Assembly (NCBI RefSeq): GCF_000586555.1
Contig: NZ_AZUC01000018.1
Coordinates: 1 to 64,000, forward strand
DNA from: Sporosarcina sp. D27
GTDB taxonomy: Bacteria; Bacillota; Bacilli; Bacillales_A; Planococcaceae
DNA: 64,000 nt
Direction of reading: 5' to 3'
Within the stretch, counting starts at the first letter, position 1; each line of letters starts with the position of its first letter. Both the position numbers and the translations under genes were made by a program. The notes under the pieces are model-generated. The model saw only the letters and a program-made list of their open reading frames with translations. It was not told the DNA's origin and did no database searches. This document shows positions 1-8,397 of this stretch, piece after piece.

Positions 1-32
1 CGTTTTTTATAATAGCCCCAGACTTTCCCGAT

Positions 33-147
33 TTATGATCATTTTTCTAGGGTTATGATCAATTACCAACGCTTATGATCATTTTTGCAAATTTACGAGC
101 ACATTTGCGAGTTTATGAGCGTTTCTCAACTTTTATGAGCACATCCA
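33..147. repeat. AT-rich tandem array, 20-bp period, six units
   Basis: The core TTATGATC (drifting to TTACGAGC, then TTATGAGC) begins at 33, 53, 73, 93, 113 and 133, an exact 20-bp spacing. The 12 bases between cores are poorly conserved. The phase is not a codon multiple and no gene covers it. The array lies downstream of floT, beyond that gene's terminator. Function unknown; two helical turns per unit would suit a protein-binding array (inference). Confidence 0.8.
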
Positions 148-200
148 AGATTTCAAATGCTTTCACTCTACACTCCCTCGATACTAGAAAAATCCCTACA

Positions 201-243
201 CATAAAAAAGCTGTTCTCCCAAGACATCTGAGGAGAACAGCTT
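201..243 (-). terminator. Rho-independent terminator of the yuaF-floT operon
   Basis: An inverted repeat (AAGCTGTTCTCC at 208-219 and its complement at 232-243) forms a 12-bp stem with a 12-nt loop. On the minus strand it is followed by a run of six T. It lies about 30 bp after the floT stop codon. Confidence 0.85.
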
Positions 244-271
244 ACATCATTCAATTATTTCACTTTTTATC

Positions 272-1834
272 TTAATCTTCGTCAGTTGCAGCTTCTTCTG
301 TAGATGCCGCTAGTGGTGAACGAGGTTTCTTGAGTTCTTCTGCTAGATTATCGAGGCTTGGGCGCAATGTCCCTTTACCTGCGTAACTTTCTAGCATTTC
401 TTTGATGTTTAGACCCGTTGTAGCTCCTAGTGATTCCTGCATTGTAGACATTAGGTCTGTTGCGTAGCCAGTGACTTTGTTGGCACCGCCACCTTCGCCG
501 CTACCTGTATCGACCACAGTAATCTTATCGATGTTAGCAAGTGGGCTTGCAACCTGTTTCGCGTATTCTGGTAGCATGCCGACGATCATATCGAGCATAG
601 CTGCCTGACCATAGTGTTCGAATGCTTCTGCGATTTTGCGCTTCGCTTCTGCTTCTGCGAGACCTTTCAAACGAATGATATCTGCTTCAGATTCACCTTG
701 AGCTCGTTGGGAATCGGCACGCGCTGTACCATCGAGACGGACTTTTTCAGCGTCTGCAGCTGCACGCGCTTCAATGCGGTATTTCTCTGCATCCGCTTCA
801 GCAAGTTGACGGGATTTATCAGCCGCTGCATTTTGCTCAATTGCGTAACGGTCCGCGTCTGCTTTTTTCTTAACTTCAGAGTCGTATTGTCGCTCACGAC
901 GTTGAATCTCTTTTTCTTCAAGTTCAATTTGTTTCTGACGTTCGATAATTCGGATTTGCATCTCTTGCTCCATAACTTCCTGCTTGGAGCGAGCTGTTTG
1001 CAGTTCGTACGCTTGGTCAGCACGTGCACGAGCCGCGTCTTGTTCTAGTCGGTATTCTGCAACTTTCAATTGATTTTCCTTTTCGGCTTCTGCAATTTCA
1101 GTTGCGCGTTCAATTTCAGCTTTTTGTGCTTCTTTAGAAGCTTCTGCGTTCTTGATACGCGTTTCTTTCTCTGAAATCGCTGTAGCAATATCGGCGTCAC
1201 GTTTAACCTGTGCGATACGCGGCTTACCAAGTGAATCGAGGTAGCCGTTTTTATCACGTACGTCTTTAATCGTGAATGATACGATCACTAAGCCCATTTT
1301 CGCTAGATCTTGTGATGCCACGCGTTGAACTTCTTGAGAGAATTTGTCTCGGTTTTTATAAATCTCTTCAACGGTCATCGATCCTAAGATGGAACGCAGG
1401 TGACCTTCCAATACTTCTTTCGCTTCGTTCTCTCTGTCTTCTTTTGACTTTCCGAGGAACTGCTCAGCAGCAGTGGCGATTTCTGAAATGGACCCGCCAA
1501 TCTTGATGATTGCCGTTCCATCTGCCATAACTGGAACCCCTTGCTCTGTGTATACTTCGGGAGTTGTAACTTCAAGCTTGCTAGACAGCAAACTGAGTGG
1601 AGCTGCCTGTTGGAATACGGGCAGGACGAACGTACCGCCTCCACGAATGATTTTCACTTTGTTTCCAGAGTCGTCGGTATGGACATTTTTCGTTCCGATA
1701 TAACTACCAGTAACAATCAAGGCTTCATCTGGACCGACTGTTCGGTACTTTGTTACGTATACAAGGATGACAGCTAACACAACAAATACTGCGACTGCAA
1801 TGGCAATCCAAATTCCAGGTAATTCTATTGGCAT
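272..1834 (-). CDS. floT: Flotillin-like protein FloT (YuaG family)
   Basis: Membrane scaffold protein of the SPFH/flotillin family (520 aa), known in Bacillus to organise functional membrane microdomains and act in envelope stress. One N-terminal membrane segment (about residues 6-28) is followed by the SPFH/band-7 domain (about 40-200), then a long Ala/Glu-rich coiled coil (about 200-400) with repeated AEADAEK-type heptads. Length matches FloT. The ATG has a strong upstream AAGGGGG. It lies 26 bp downstream of an NfeD-type gene in the same direction, the usual flotillin/NfeD operon, and that operon carries a SigW-type promoter. A third gene equivalent to B. subtilis yuaI is not seen. Confidence 0.93.
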   Translation of the reverse strand: MPIELPGIWIAIAVAVFVVLAVILVYVTKYRTVGPDEALIVTGSYIGTKNVHTDDSGNKVKIIRGGGTFVLPVFQQAAPLSLLSSKLEVTTPEVYTEQGVPVMADGTAIIKIGGSISEIATAAEQFLGKSKEDRENEAKEVLEGHLRSILGSMTVEEIYKNRDKFSQEVQRVASQDLAKMGLVIVSFTIKDVRDKNGYLDSLGKPRIAQVKRDADIATAISEKETRIKNAEASKEAQKAEIERATEIAEAEKENQLKVAEYRLEQDAARARADQAYELQTARSKQEVMEQEMQIRIIERQKQIELEEKEIQRRERQYDSEVKKKADADRYAIEQNAAADKSRQLAEADAEKYRIEARAAADAEKVRLDGTARADSQRAQGESEADIIRLKGLAEAEAKRKIAEAFEHYGQAAMLDMIVGMLPEYAKQVASPLANIDKITVVDTGSGEGGGANKVTGYATDLMSTMQESLGATTGLNIKEMLESYAGKGTLRPSLDNLAEELKKPRSPLAASTEEAATDED

Positions 1835-1860
1835 TTTGTTTCCCCCTTAAACTAGTAAGA

Positions 1861-2394
1861 TTATTTGAAACGGAAAGGTTCGTATTCTTTGACGATGAAC
1901 GTCCCTGAATCGACTTCGATAATAAGCACTTCTTTCCCGTAGTCAATCGGATGATTCTCATAACCCGATGCTCGCTTCGACAATACGCCATTGACTGTTT
2001 CAATGACAATTTCACCAAATCCATCAGCAGGAATTGGAACAATGACTTTAGCAACTTTTCCTGCAAGAGATTCATCCGTATAGGCAATAGAAACTTCTGC
2101 CGACTTTAGTGGCAACAAAATGAAAAAGTATAGTAAAAAGTCGAGTATTGTGCCGGCAGCAAGTGCAATAATTAGAATGACTCCGCTTCCAAGTCCTGTA
2201 GCTAGTTCCAATACATATCCCCACGTTGCCGTTAAGGTAATGAACGGTAAGATGACAGCTGGATCTAATAAAGGAAACAAATCACCGGCACCATCCGTTA
2301 AATCACTGAAGAATAAGTAGAGCAACGTTGCAATTCCTGCAACAATCAATATGGGTAAGTATAGTTCTTGAATCGTCATGCCGAACAGTTCCAT
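1861..2394 (-). CDS. yuaF: NfeD-like membrane protein YuaF
   Basis: Short NfeD-family protein, partner of the flotillin encoded next. The N-terminal half has hydrophobic helices (about residues 10-35, 45-65 and 70-95); the C-terminal part (about 100-177) is the soluble OB-fold of NfeD proteins, rich in Val/Ile beta strands. I chose ATG at 2394 (177 aa), since GGGGGTG sits 6 bp before it. A GTG three codons upstream would place the start inside that ribosome binding site. First gene of the two-gene operon with floT. In B. subtilis the equivalent operon belongs to the SigW regulon, in agreement with the promoter seen here. Confidence 0.85.
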   Translation of the reverse strand: MELFGMTIQELYLPILIVAGIATLLYLFFSDLTDGAGDLFPLLDPAVILPFITLTATWGYVLELATGLGSGVILIIALAAGTILDFLLYFFILLPLKSAEVSIAYTDESLAGKVAKVIVPIPADGFGEIVIETVNGVLSKRASGYENHPIDYGKEVLIIEVDSGTFIVKEYEPFRFK

Positions 2395-2420
2395 TTCAAA
2401 CACCCCCTTTGTCTATTCTA

Positions 2421-2446
2421 TACGAAAGAGATTCGGAAAGGATTCA
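2421..2446 (-). promoter_or_regulatory. SigW-type promoter of yuaF-floT
   Basis: On the minus strand TGAATC (2441-2446) and CGTATAG (CGTA at 2421-2424) are separated by 16 bp. The ECF sigma W consensus is TGAAAC-N16-CGTA, so only one base of the -35 differs. The site is 27 bp upstream of the yuaF start. The same CGTATAG occurs in the sigW promoter at 49.1 kb. Confidence 0.75.
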
Positions 2447-2552
2447 TTTGAATGAATATTTTGTAACATAATTTTTAAATTTGGTTATTTCCTACATCTT
2501 TTGTGAATAATTCGTTGAGTGCAATTTTTTTGTCGAAATAACGCAAATTATG

Positions 2553-2582
2553 TTCGTCTTACTGGGATGACTTTGCTATAAT
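2553..2582 (+). promoter_or_regulatory. SigA promoter of the DUF47-pit operon
   Basis: A perfect -10 TATAAT (2577-2582) carries an extended TG motif (TGC before it). A weak -35 TTCGTC (2553-2558) is 18 bp upstream. It lies about 50 bp before the DUF47 start codon. Confidence 0.6.
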
Positions 2583-2632
2583 AGATAAGTTATTAACCAA
2601 TACACTTTCCGATAATCGGATGGAGGTCAATC

Positions 2633-3253
2633 ATGTTCAGTCCAAGAAAAACCGATCCCTTTTTTGTAGCTCTGCTAACAATCGCAGAACACGTGCAAGA
2701 AGCCATGCACTATGCAAATGATTATAAAGTGACGTCCGTTGCTGACTTAAAAGAAGTTAGTATTCGGCTAAAGAAATACGAAACGGATGGGGACGACCTA
2801 ATCCACGAGCTTATCTCAAAACTGAATACATCATTCATGACACCAATCGAGCGTGAAGATATTTTACAACTCGCCATTAAGATGGATGACATTTTAGATG
2901 GAGTCGAACATTTTGCCGCTAACTTAGAAATGTTTTCATTGATTGAAATCGATGAATACGTCCAGACGTTCATGGACAACATTGTGAAAAGTTCTGATGA
3001 AATCGTAAAAGCGATGAAGTTGTTAGAGCGAAGAAAACTTGTAGAAATGCGTGATCATGCAGTCACCATTAAGGAATATGAACGAATTTGTGATGAAGTG
3101 CTTCGTACATCCATTAAACAATTGTTCATACGCGAAACGGATCCAATCCGAATCATTCAATTTAAAGATATATACGAACTGTTAGAAGATGTTGCAGATT
3201 ACTGCCAGGATGTCGCCAACACGATTGAGACGATCATCATGCGTAACGCGTAA
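2633..3253 (+). CDS. DUF47 family protein, Pit accessory (PhoU-like)
   Basis: Cytosolic all-helical protein of 206 aa of the DUF47/YkaA family, distantly PhoU-like, which in many bacteria is co-transcribed with a Pit phosphate transporter and thought to modulate it. The sequence is helical and acidic, with the DDILDGVEH segment near residue 90 that typifies the family. The ribosome binding site GGAGG precedes ATG. The pit gene follows after 12 bp in the same direction, so translation of the two is probably linked. Its exact molecular role is not settled in the family. Confidence 0.88.
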   Translation: MFSPRKTDPFFVALLTIAEHVQEAMHYANDYKVTSVADLKEVSIRLKKYETDGDDLIHELISKLNTSFMTPIEREDILQLAIKMDDILDGVEHFAANLEMFSLIEIDEYVQTFMDNIVKSSDEIVKAMKLLERRKLVEMRDHAVTIKEYERICDEVLRTSIKQLFIRETDPIRIIQFKDIYELLEDVADYCQDVANTIETIIMRNA

Positions 3254-3265
3254 GGGGGCAGACTG

Positions 3266-4264
3266 ATGGATACAGTATTGCTTTTGACAATTTTAATAGT
3301 TATTTTCGCACTCGCATTTGATTTCATCAACGGATTTCATGATACAGCGAATGCGATTGCCACTTCCGTGTCGACGCGAGCGCTTAAGCCTCGTGTAGCG
3401 ATTTTACTCGCTGCCACTATGAATTTTGCGGGTGCTTTAACATTCACTGGCGTAGCAAAAACCATTTCAAAAGATATTGTGGATCCTTTCACACTAGACA
3501 ACGGGTCACTCGTTATTTTAGCTGCTCTCCTGTCCGCGATTATCTGGAACTTGGTAACGTGGTATTTCGGTATTCCATCTAGTTCTTCACATGCTTTAAT
3601 CGGTTCGATTGCAGGTGCTGCGATTTCAGCGGCAGGACTTGGAATTCTGAACTACAGTGGTTTCATAAAGATTATGGAGGCACTTCTCATTTCACCAGTC
3701 ATCGCAATTGCCGGGGGATTCATCGTCATGACGCTCCTTCGGGCTGTACTGAAAAACCGAAATCTGTTTAAAGCAAACAAACGGATTCGATATTTGCAGA
3801 TTCTAACAGCGGCTATCCAGTCTTTCACACATGGAACAAACGATGCTCAAAAAGCGATGGGAATTATTACGATGGCCCTTATTGCTGCAAACCTTCAAAC
3901 TGGTGATGATATTCAAATGTGGGTACGGATTGCCGCTGCCACTTCCATGGGTATCGGGACATCAATCGGTGGCTACAAGATCATTAAAACAGTCGGTGGC
4001 AAAATTATGAAAATTCGGCCAATTCATGGAGCTGCTGCTGATTTAAACTCCGCTGCTATCATTTTTGGGGCAACATTACTTCACTTGCCTGTCTCGACAA
4101 CACATGTCATCTCTTCTTCCATTATGGGAGTAGGCTCTGCTCAACGTGTAAAAGGTGTCAAATGGGGTACTGCCAAAAAGATTGTTATTACGTGGGTAAT
4201 CACTATGCCAATCTCCGCATTGATGGCTGCAGTATTGTATCAATTGCTGAACTTGTTTTTTTAA
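3266..4264 (+). CDS. pit: Low-affinity inorganic phosphate transporter, Pit family
   Basis: Integral membrane transporter (332 aa) of the PiT family, which moves metal-phosphate complexes with proton or sodium symport. The two hallmark repeats are visible: GFHDTANAIATSV near residue 23 and THGTNDAQKAMGI near residue 190, each in a hydrophobic context. About ten membrane helices. AAGGGGG precedes ATG. It follows the DUF47 gene and provides constitutive phosphate uptake, complementing the high-affinity Pst system at 35-42 kb in the same window. Confidence 0.93.
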   Translation: MDTVLLLTILIVIFALAFDFINGFHDTANAIATSVSTRALKPRVAILLAATMNFAGALTFTGVAKTISKDIVDPFTLDNGSLVILAALLSAIIWNLVTWYFGIPSSSSHALIGSIAGAAISAAGLGILNYSGFIKIMEALLISPVIAIAGGFIVMTLLRAVLKNRNLFKANKRIRYLQILTAAIQSFTHGTNDAQKAMGIITMALIAANLQTGDDIQMWVRIAAATSMGIGTSIGGYKIIKTVGGKIMKIRPIHGAAADLNSAAIIFGATLLHLPVSTTHVISSSIMGVGSAQRVKGVKWGTAKKIVITWVITMPISALMAAVLYQLLNLFF

Positions 4265-4278
4265 TTTGAACATATGGG

Positions 4279-4307
4279 TTGCTTTGCCAACAGCCGTCTG
4301 GTATGAT
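4279..4307 (+). promoter_or_regulatory. Probable promoter of the cold-shock gene
   Basis: TTGCTT (4279-4284) and TATGAT (4302-4307) are separated by 17 bp, with an extended TG before the -10. It would give a leader of about 110 nt before the csp start codon, long leaders being typical of cold-shock genes. Confidence 0.5.
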
Positions 4308-4387
4308 AAAGAAGAATTATTTTTGTTCGGCGCGATGGTTAAGTTCACTTGACCCTTTCAAGACTTGAGCAAGGATAGTAACACAAT

Positions 4388-4415
4388 GTATGCGAAAATA
4401 CGCATACGAGGAGGA
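4388..4415 (+). promoter_or_regulatory. Leader hairpin abutting the csp ribosome binding site
   Basis: GTATGCG (4388-4394) and CGCATAC (4401-4407) form a perfect 7-bp stem with a 6-nt loop. The ribosome binding site GAGGAGG begins two bases later. In other bacteria structured csp leaders control translation by temperature; that role here is inference. Confidence 0.55.
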
Positions 4416-4422
4416 AACAAAC

Positions 4423-4623
4423 ATGGAACATGGTAAAGTAAAATGGTTTAACGCAGAAAAAGGTTACGGCTTCATCGAACGCGAAGATGGCGACGACGTA
4501 TTCGTTCACTTCTCAGCAATCCAAGGCGAAGGCTTCAAGACTCTTGAAGAAGGCCAGGATGTAACTTTCGAAATCGAGCAAGGCCAACGCGGTCTTCAAG
4601 CTACAAACGTTGAAAAGAACTAA
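4423..4623 (+). CDS. csp: Cold-shock protein, CspA family
   Basis: Single-domain nucleic-acid-binding beta-barrel protein of 66 aa, an RNA chaperone. RNP1 (KGYGFIE) and RNP2 (VFVHF) are intact and the length is typical. An in-frame ATG 33 bp upstream was not chosen: it lies inside the leader hairpin and lacks a ribosome binding site, while the chosen ATG follows GAGGAGG at good spacing. Monocistronic: own promoter, long leader and strong terminator. Codon use is strongly biased, as in highly expressed genes. Confidence 0.96.
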   Translation: MEHGKVKWFNAEKGYGFIEREDGDDVFVHFSAIQGEGFKTLEEGQDVTFEIEQGQRGLQATNVEKN

Positions 4624-4639
4624 TTAACTTCAACCTTTC

Positions 4640-4672
4640 AAAACCGTTTCCTCCTGAGGGAACGGTTTTTTT
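4640..4672 (+). terminator. Terminator of csp
   Basis: AAACCGTT (4641-4648) pairs with AACGGTTT (4661-4668) and is followed by a T-run. The stretch 4673-4900 holds no supported gene. Confidence 0.85.
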
Positions 4673-4900
4673 ATGCTTTGTTTTATCCCCCATTGTGAAT
4701 TGCCTCTGTTGGCTGATCCATTCCCTCTGAAAGCCGATTGTCCACTTCCTCTTTCCGATTCAACTTCCCATTTTACCGATTCTACTAATCTAGCTCCTAC
4801 TGTCCAAAGATACGAATTCCTACGACGAAATAGTTCCATTCTACAACTCTACCCGATATGATGAACATAACGAAACTTACATAAGAAAGAGGGACTCAAC

Positions 4901-7009
4901 ATGAAAGCATTCTCTGGCTTCGTTGCCGCTCAGTATAAATGGTTAATCGGTTTCTGGATCCTGCTACTCATCGGTTTCTCCACTTTTGCAATTCGACTCC
5001 CAGGTCTTCTTGAAGGCGATGGATTCCGTATGGATGGCGAGCAAGAAGACGTTTCTAATACGTTAACGCAAGACTTTGACCAACCCGACGAAACTATGTT
5101 TCTCGTCTTTGAAGGAAAAACCGACGACGAAATCTCAGATGCCCTAACTGACATCGAAAAACTCGACATCACAAAAGAAATAATTTCACCACTAGATGAA
5201 CCAGACCAGTATAAGGACGACATCTCCTATGCGATGCTTCATTTCGACGATAGCAAGAGCGATAAATCTGGGCTCGTTACTGAAATTCGCGATACGGTGG
5301 GAACAGATAATGGCATCACACTTACCGGACAATCACCGATTACCAAAGATATTAACGCGGCAAGTCAAAAAGATTTAATGGTCGCTGAAGCAATCGGTCT
5401 GCCGATTGCACTCATTGTTTTGCTGTTCGCATTTGGTACTGTTGTCGCTTCTCTAGTTCCACTATTAATCGGTGTGGCGACGATTGTTACGTCATTTGGA
5501 ATCCTCGCATTGTTCGGCGAAACAATGGATCTGTCTATCTTCGTCCTGAATATCATTCCGATGCTCGGACTCGCGCTCAGTATCGACTTTGCGCTCTTGT
5601 TCATCAGTCGATATCGGGAAGAACGAAAACTACAATCGATTCCTGAAGCCGTTCGCACCACAATCGAAACTGCAGGACGCTCGATTATTTTCTCAGCGTT
5701 TTGTGTTTTCATTGGACTTGGTGCAATGCTCCTCATTCGCGTGGATATCTTCCAAAACATCGCGCTCGGTGGCATGATTGTCGTATCGATGGCCGTTCTT
5801 GCTTCCCTTACACTCTTGCCATCTGTGCTCCTCGTCCTGAAAGAACGGATTGACAAAGGAAAAATTCTTAACGTCAAAACCGGAACAGATCGTTGGCGTT
5901 CCTTTGCTGAAGGTGTCATTAAACGTCCAGTCATCATCACGATTGTCGCACTTGTCATACTCGGAATTGCGCTCATACCAGTTCGCAACATGACGCTCAC
6001 GATTCCACAAATTGACTCCTTGCCGCTTTCATATGACACACGTTCCGCCTATGAGAATATGGAAGATGCATTTGGGATGCGGAATGAAACCACTTCATTT
6101 GTTATTGCCGAACGTTCAGGCGGTTGGGAAGATGAGGAAGGGTTGAATGCGCTCAAAGACGTTCAACAAGCTCTTGAAAAAGATGCACTTACTGGTAAAG
6201 TGACAACCGTTTTTTCTGAAAGTGGTATTGACCAACCGGAAGACTTTGCTCAAGCGTTACAGCTTCCAGAACAATCCGCTCAGTTGCAACCATTGCTCGA
6301 TGCATTCATCACAAAAGACCTCCTTATGATTCCTGTAACACTAGAAGCGGATGGTGCGTCAAGTGAAGCCCAAGAATGGGCACGGAAATGGTCTGAGAAA
6401 GAGACTCCATGGAACTTGCAAATCGGAGGAGAAGCGAAATTCAACCAAGAAATATTCGACGAAATTGCAGACAACATCGTCTATGCACTTCTCATCATTA
6501 TTGTGTCAACATTCATCATCTTAATGATTGCATTCCGATCGTTGCTTATTCCGTTCAAAGCAATTCTAATGAACATCATCGGTCTGTCGGCATCATTCGG
6601 ACTGCTCGTCTACATTTTCCAATATGGTCATTTCGGGCTCCATCCTGGAACGATTGCTCTAATTATTCCGGTCATCGTTTTCAGTCTCGTTTTCGGACTG
6701 AGTATGGACTACGAAGTTTTCCTGATCTCTCGTATGCAAGAATCCTATTTGGAAACGGGCGATAATGACAAATCGACGGTTGAAGGACTTGCATCGACAA
6801 GTAAAGTCATAACGTCCGCTGCACTCATCATGATTGTACTGACAGGTGCTTTCGCGTTTACAGACGTCATGCCTGTGAAGCAAATCGGTGTTGGGATCGC
6901 GATTGCGGTAGCAATTGATGCGACAATCATCCGCTTATTACTCGTCCCAAGTCTTATGAAGTTGTTCGGTGACTGGAATTGGTGGCTTCCGTTCCGTAAA
7001 AAAAGCTGA
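4901..7009 (+). CDS. MMPL/RND family transporter (YdfJ-like)
   Basis: Large membrane protein (702 aa) of the MMPL branch of the RND superfamily, proton-driven exporters of lipids or drugs. Duplicated organisation: helix near residues 12-32, extracytoplasmic domain, helices about 165-320; then helix about 345, a second external domain and helices about 525-690. Each half carries the conserved charged motif at the fourth helix: LSIDFALLFISRYREE near 230 and LSMDYEVFLISRMQE near 605. AAGAAAGAGGG precedes ATG. No regulator is adjacent; substrate unknown. A second, longer MMPL protein lies at 19.6-22.3 kb and is not a duplicate. Confidence 0.9.
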   Translation: MKAFSGFVAAQYKWLIGFWILLLIGFSTFAIRLPGLLEGDGFRMDGEQEDVSNTLTQDFDQPDETMFLVFEGKTDDEISDALTDIEKLDITKEIISPLDEPDQYKDDISYAMLHFDDSKSDKSGLVTEIRDTVGTDNGITLTGQSPITKDINAASQKDLMVAEAIGLPIALIVLLFAFGTVVASLVPLLIGVATIVTSFGILALFGETMDLSIFVLNIIPMLGLALSIDFALLFISRYREERKLQSIPEAVRTTIETAGRSIIFSAFCVFIGLGAMLLIRVDIFQNIALGGMIVVSMAVLASLTLLPSVLLVLKERIDKGKILNVKTGTDRWRSFAEGVIKRPVIITIVALVILGIALIPVRNMTLTIPQIDSLPLSYDTRSAYENMEDAFGMRNETTSFVIAERSGGWEDEEGLNALKDVQQALEKDALTGKVTTVFSESGIDQPEDFAQALQLPEQSAQLQPLLDAFITKDLLMIPVTLEADGASSEAQEWARKWSEKETPWNLQIGGEAKFNQEIFDEIADNIVYALLIIIVSTFIILMIAFRSLLIPFKAILMNIIGLSASFGLLVYIFQYGHFGLHPGTIALIIPVIVFSLVFGLSMDYEVFLISRMQESYLETGDNDKSTVEGLASTSKVITSAALIMIVLTGAFAFTDVMPVKQIGVGIAIAVAIDATIIRLLLVPSLMKLFGDWNWWLPFRKKS

Positions 7010-7019
7010 TTTATACCAA

Positions 7020-7054
7020 AAAGACACATACTCCGTCACGGAGTATGTGTCCCT
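7020..7054. terminator. Bidirectional terminator between MMPL gene and small-protein operon
   Basis: ACACATACTCCG (7024-7035) and its exact complement (7039-7050) form a 12-bp stem with a 3-nt loop. T-rich tracts lie on both sides, five Ts on the minus strand. Confidence 0.85.
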
Positions 7055-7056
7055 TT

Positions 7057-7227
7057 TCATATACTTACGGTGGCCTGTTCCATCCATTCAATAGAAACTG
7101 ATGAATCCATGGATGAATCGACACCTTGTTGGTCGTGTTTAAATGTTGCCATGGCTAGAAAGTAGATGGCAGCTATCGCAACAATTGTCAGGATAATCAC
7201 CGCAATTACGATTGCTTTCCCTTTCAT
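7057..7227 (-). CDS. Small membrane protein of 56 aa, unknown function
   Basis: A 57-codon frame starts MKGKAIVIAVIIL, giving one strongly hydrophobic helix (about residues 4-24), followed by a hydrophilic acidic tail ending MEQATVSI. Its ATG overlaps the stop of the upstream 158-aa gene in an ATGA arrangement, the signature of translational coupling. GGAGG lies 9 bp before the start. It ends at the bidirectional terminator, so it closes the operon. Real gene is likely by overlap, ribosome binding site and composition; the family is not recognised. Confidence 0.65.
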   Translation of the reverse strand: MKGKAIVIAVIILTIVAIAAIYFLAMATFKHDQQGVDSSMDSSVSIEWMEQATVSI

Positions 7228-7700
7228 CGGACGATTCCTCCGTCCTCCACTTTCTTAAATCCTTCTTCTCTTAAATAATCCACAGCTTCTTGGTAATCCC
7301 CAAAGCTGTCTTCCAAATTTAAACCGTGATAGATATTCCAAGCACCGAGCTCTTCTTTCAGCTCGAGTTTAGAGTTATGTCCGTCTAACCAGACTTCTTC
7401 AACTGGCTCTGTTTCCGTCTTTTCTTCAGCCAACCCTGCAATTGCATCTTCAATCGTCTTACGTAATTCCGCTTCAGAAGCTTCGCGTACATTCACGAGA
7501 CCGCGGCTATCTGGCTCATAACCAGGCACATCCGCAACGTAAATGAACGCGTTGCCATTCGGATGTAAATGCTGAACGACAACCGTCTTATCGAATTTAC
7601 TAGCTGCGTAATGATAATTGACTCGCTTCATTGAAACGTCTTTTCGGGACAGTTCCGGGAAAGATTCAATAATTGTTTGTTTCTCTTCAAATGTAAGCAT
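7224..7700 (-). CDS. Hypothetical protein, 158 aa
   Basis: Not recognised. A soluble acidic protein without signal peptide or membrane helix. It begins MLTFEEKQTIIESFPEL; the middle (about residues 70-105) is Glu-rich and may be a linker; the C-terminal part (about 105-158) has alternating aromatic and acidic residues with YLREEGFKKV. The gene is in one transcriptional direction with the pentapeptide-repeat gene (39 bp upstream of it) and is translationally coupled to a 56-aa membrane protein. Base composition is like the neighbours. Confidence 0.75.
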   Translation of the reverse strand: MLTFEEKQTIIESFPELSRKDVSMKRVNYHYAASKFDKTVVVQHLHPNGNAFIYVADVPGYEPDSRGLVNVREASEAELRKTIEDAIAGLAEEKTETEPVEEVWLDGHNSKLELKEELGAWNIYHGLNLEDSFGDYQEAVDYLREEGFKKVEDGGIVR

Positions 7701-7739
7701 TGGTGTTTACACACTCCTCATATTGTTCGTTTCAGTATA

Positions 7740-8387
7740 TCATGATTCTTCGTGTATCAATAACCCGAACATCCGTGCGAATCCGATTGCTTGTTCCTTG
7801 GAAACTGTGCATGCAGCAATTTTGGAAGGTGTCACTTCCAACCGCTCGAACGTACAACCAGCCAGATTCACTCCTGCAAGATCTGTCTCTCTAAAATTCG
7901 CATTCTCCAATTGGCTACGGAAAAGCTTCATATCTTTTAATACGCACTCAAAAAAGTCCGACTCCGAAAACTGGGAATCTTCGAGCTGAACCGCCTGCAG
8001 CTTACTAAAACTGAAACTGCTGTAGCGTGCGTCACATTCCTCGAACCGTACATGCTTGACTCCCGAATGATCGAAGTTCGCTCCTGTCAATTTGCAGTTG
8101 CGGAATTCACAGCGCAATAAGTCTGCATGTCCAGCCTCCACATTTGAGAAATCACACCGTTCAAATACAGTATCGACAAATGAGGCACCGGATAAATCCA
8201 TTTCTGCAAAAGTGCAATCGGTGAACACTGCATCATCAGTTGCGAGCTGCATACCGCTCGTAAATCGTAAATCTCCGTTCTCCACTTCAACGCCACGAAG
8301 TGTTCCTGGGTCTGAAGGGATTTGCACAGCAAGTAGCTGCTCCCTTTGCGCTGACAATTTAGGTTTCTGAATCACCATTTTTCTCAT
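7740..8387 (-). CDS. Pentapeptide-repeat protein
   Basis: Soluble 215-aa protein with degenerate A(D/N)LXX pentapeptide repeats from about residue 35 to 195, for example MDLSGASFVDTVFERCDFSN and ANFRETDLAGVNLAGC. Such repeats fold as a right-handed quadrilateral beta-helix. Some family members mimic DNA and protect gyrase from quinolones, but most have no known role, so none is assigned. The ribosome binding site TAGGAG includes the stop codon of the preceding 32-aa gene, so the two are probably coupled. Confidence 0.85.
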   Translation of the reverse strand: MRKMVIQKPKLSAQREQLLAVQIPSDPGTLRGVEVENGDLRFTSGMQLATDDAVFTDCTFAEMDLSGASFVDTVFERCDFSNVEAGHADLLRCEFRNCKLTGANFDHSGVKHVRFEECDARYSSFSFSKLQAVQLEDSQFSESDFFECVLKDMKLFRSQLENANFRETDLAGVNLAGCTFERLEVTPSKIAACTVSKEQAIGFARMFGLLIHEES

Positions 8388-8397
8388 GCTATCACTC

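Noticed and set aside
33-147. Possible CRISPR array from regular spacing
   Set aside because: The unit is 20 bp with an 8-base core and no unique spacers of normal length; no cas genes in the window.
5365-6039. 224-codon minus-strand frame
   Set aside because: Lies entirely inside the MMPL gene, no ribosome binding site, composition is that of an antisense shadow.
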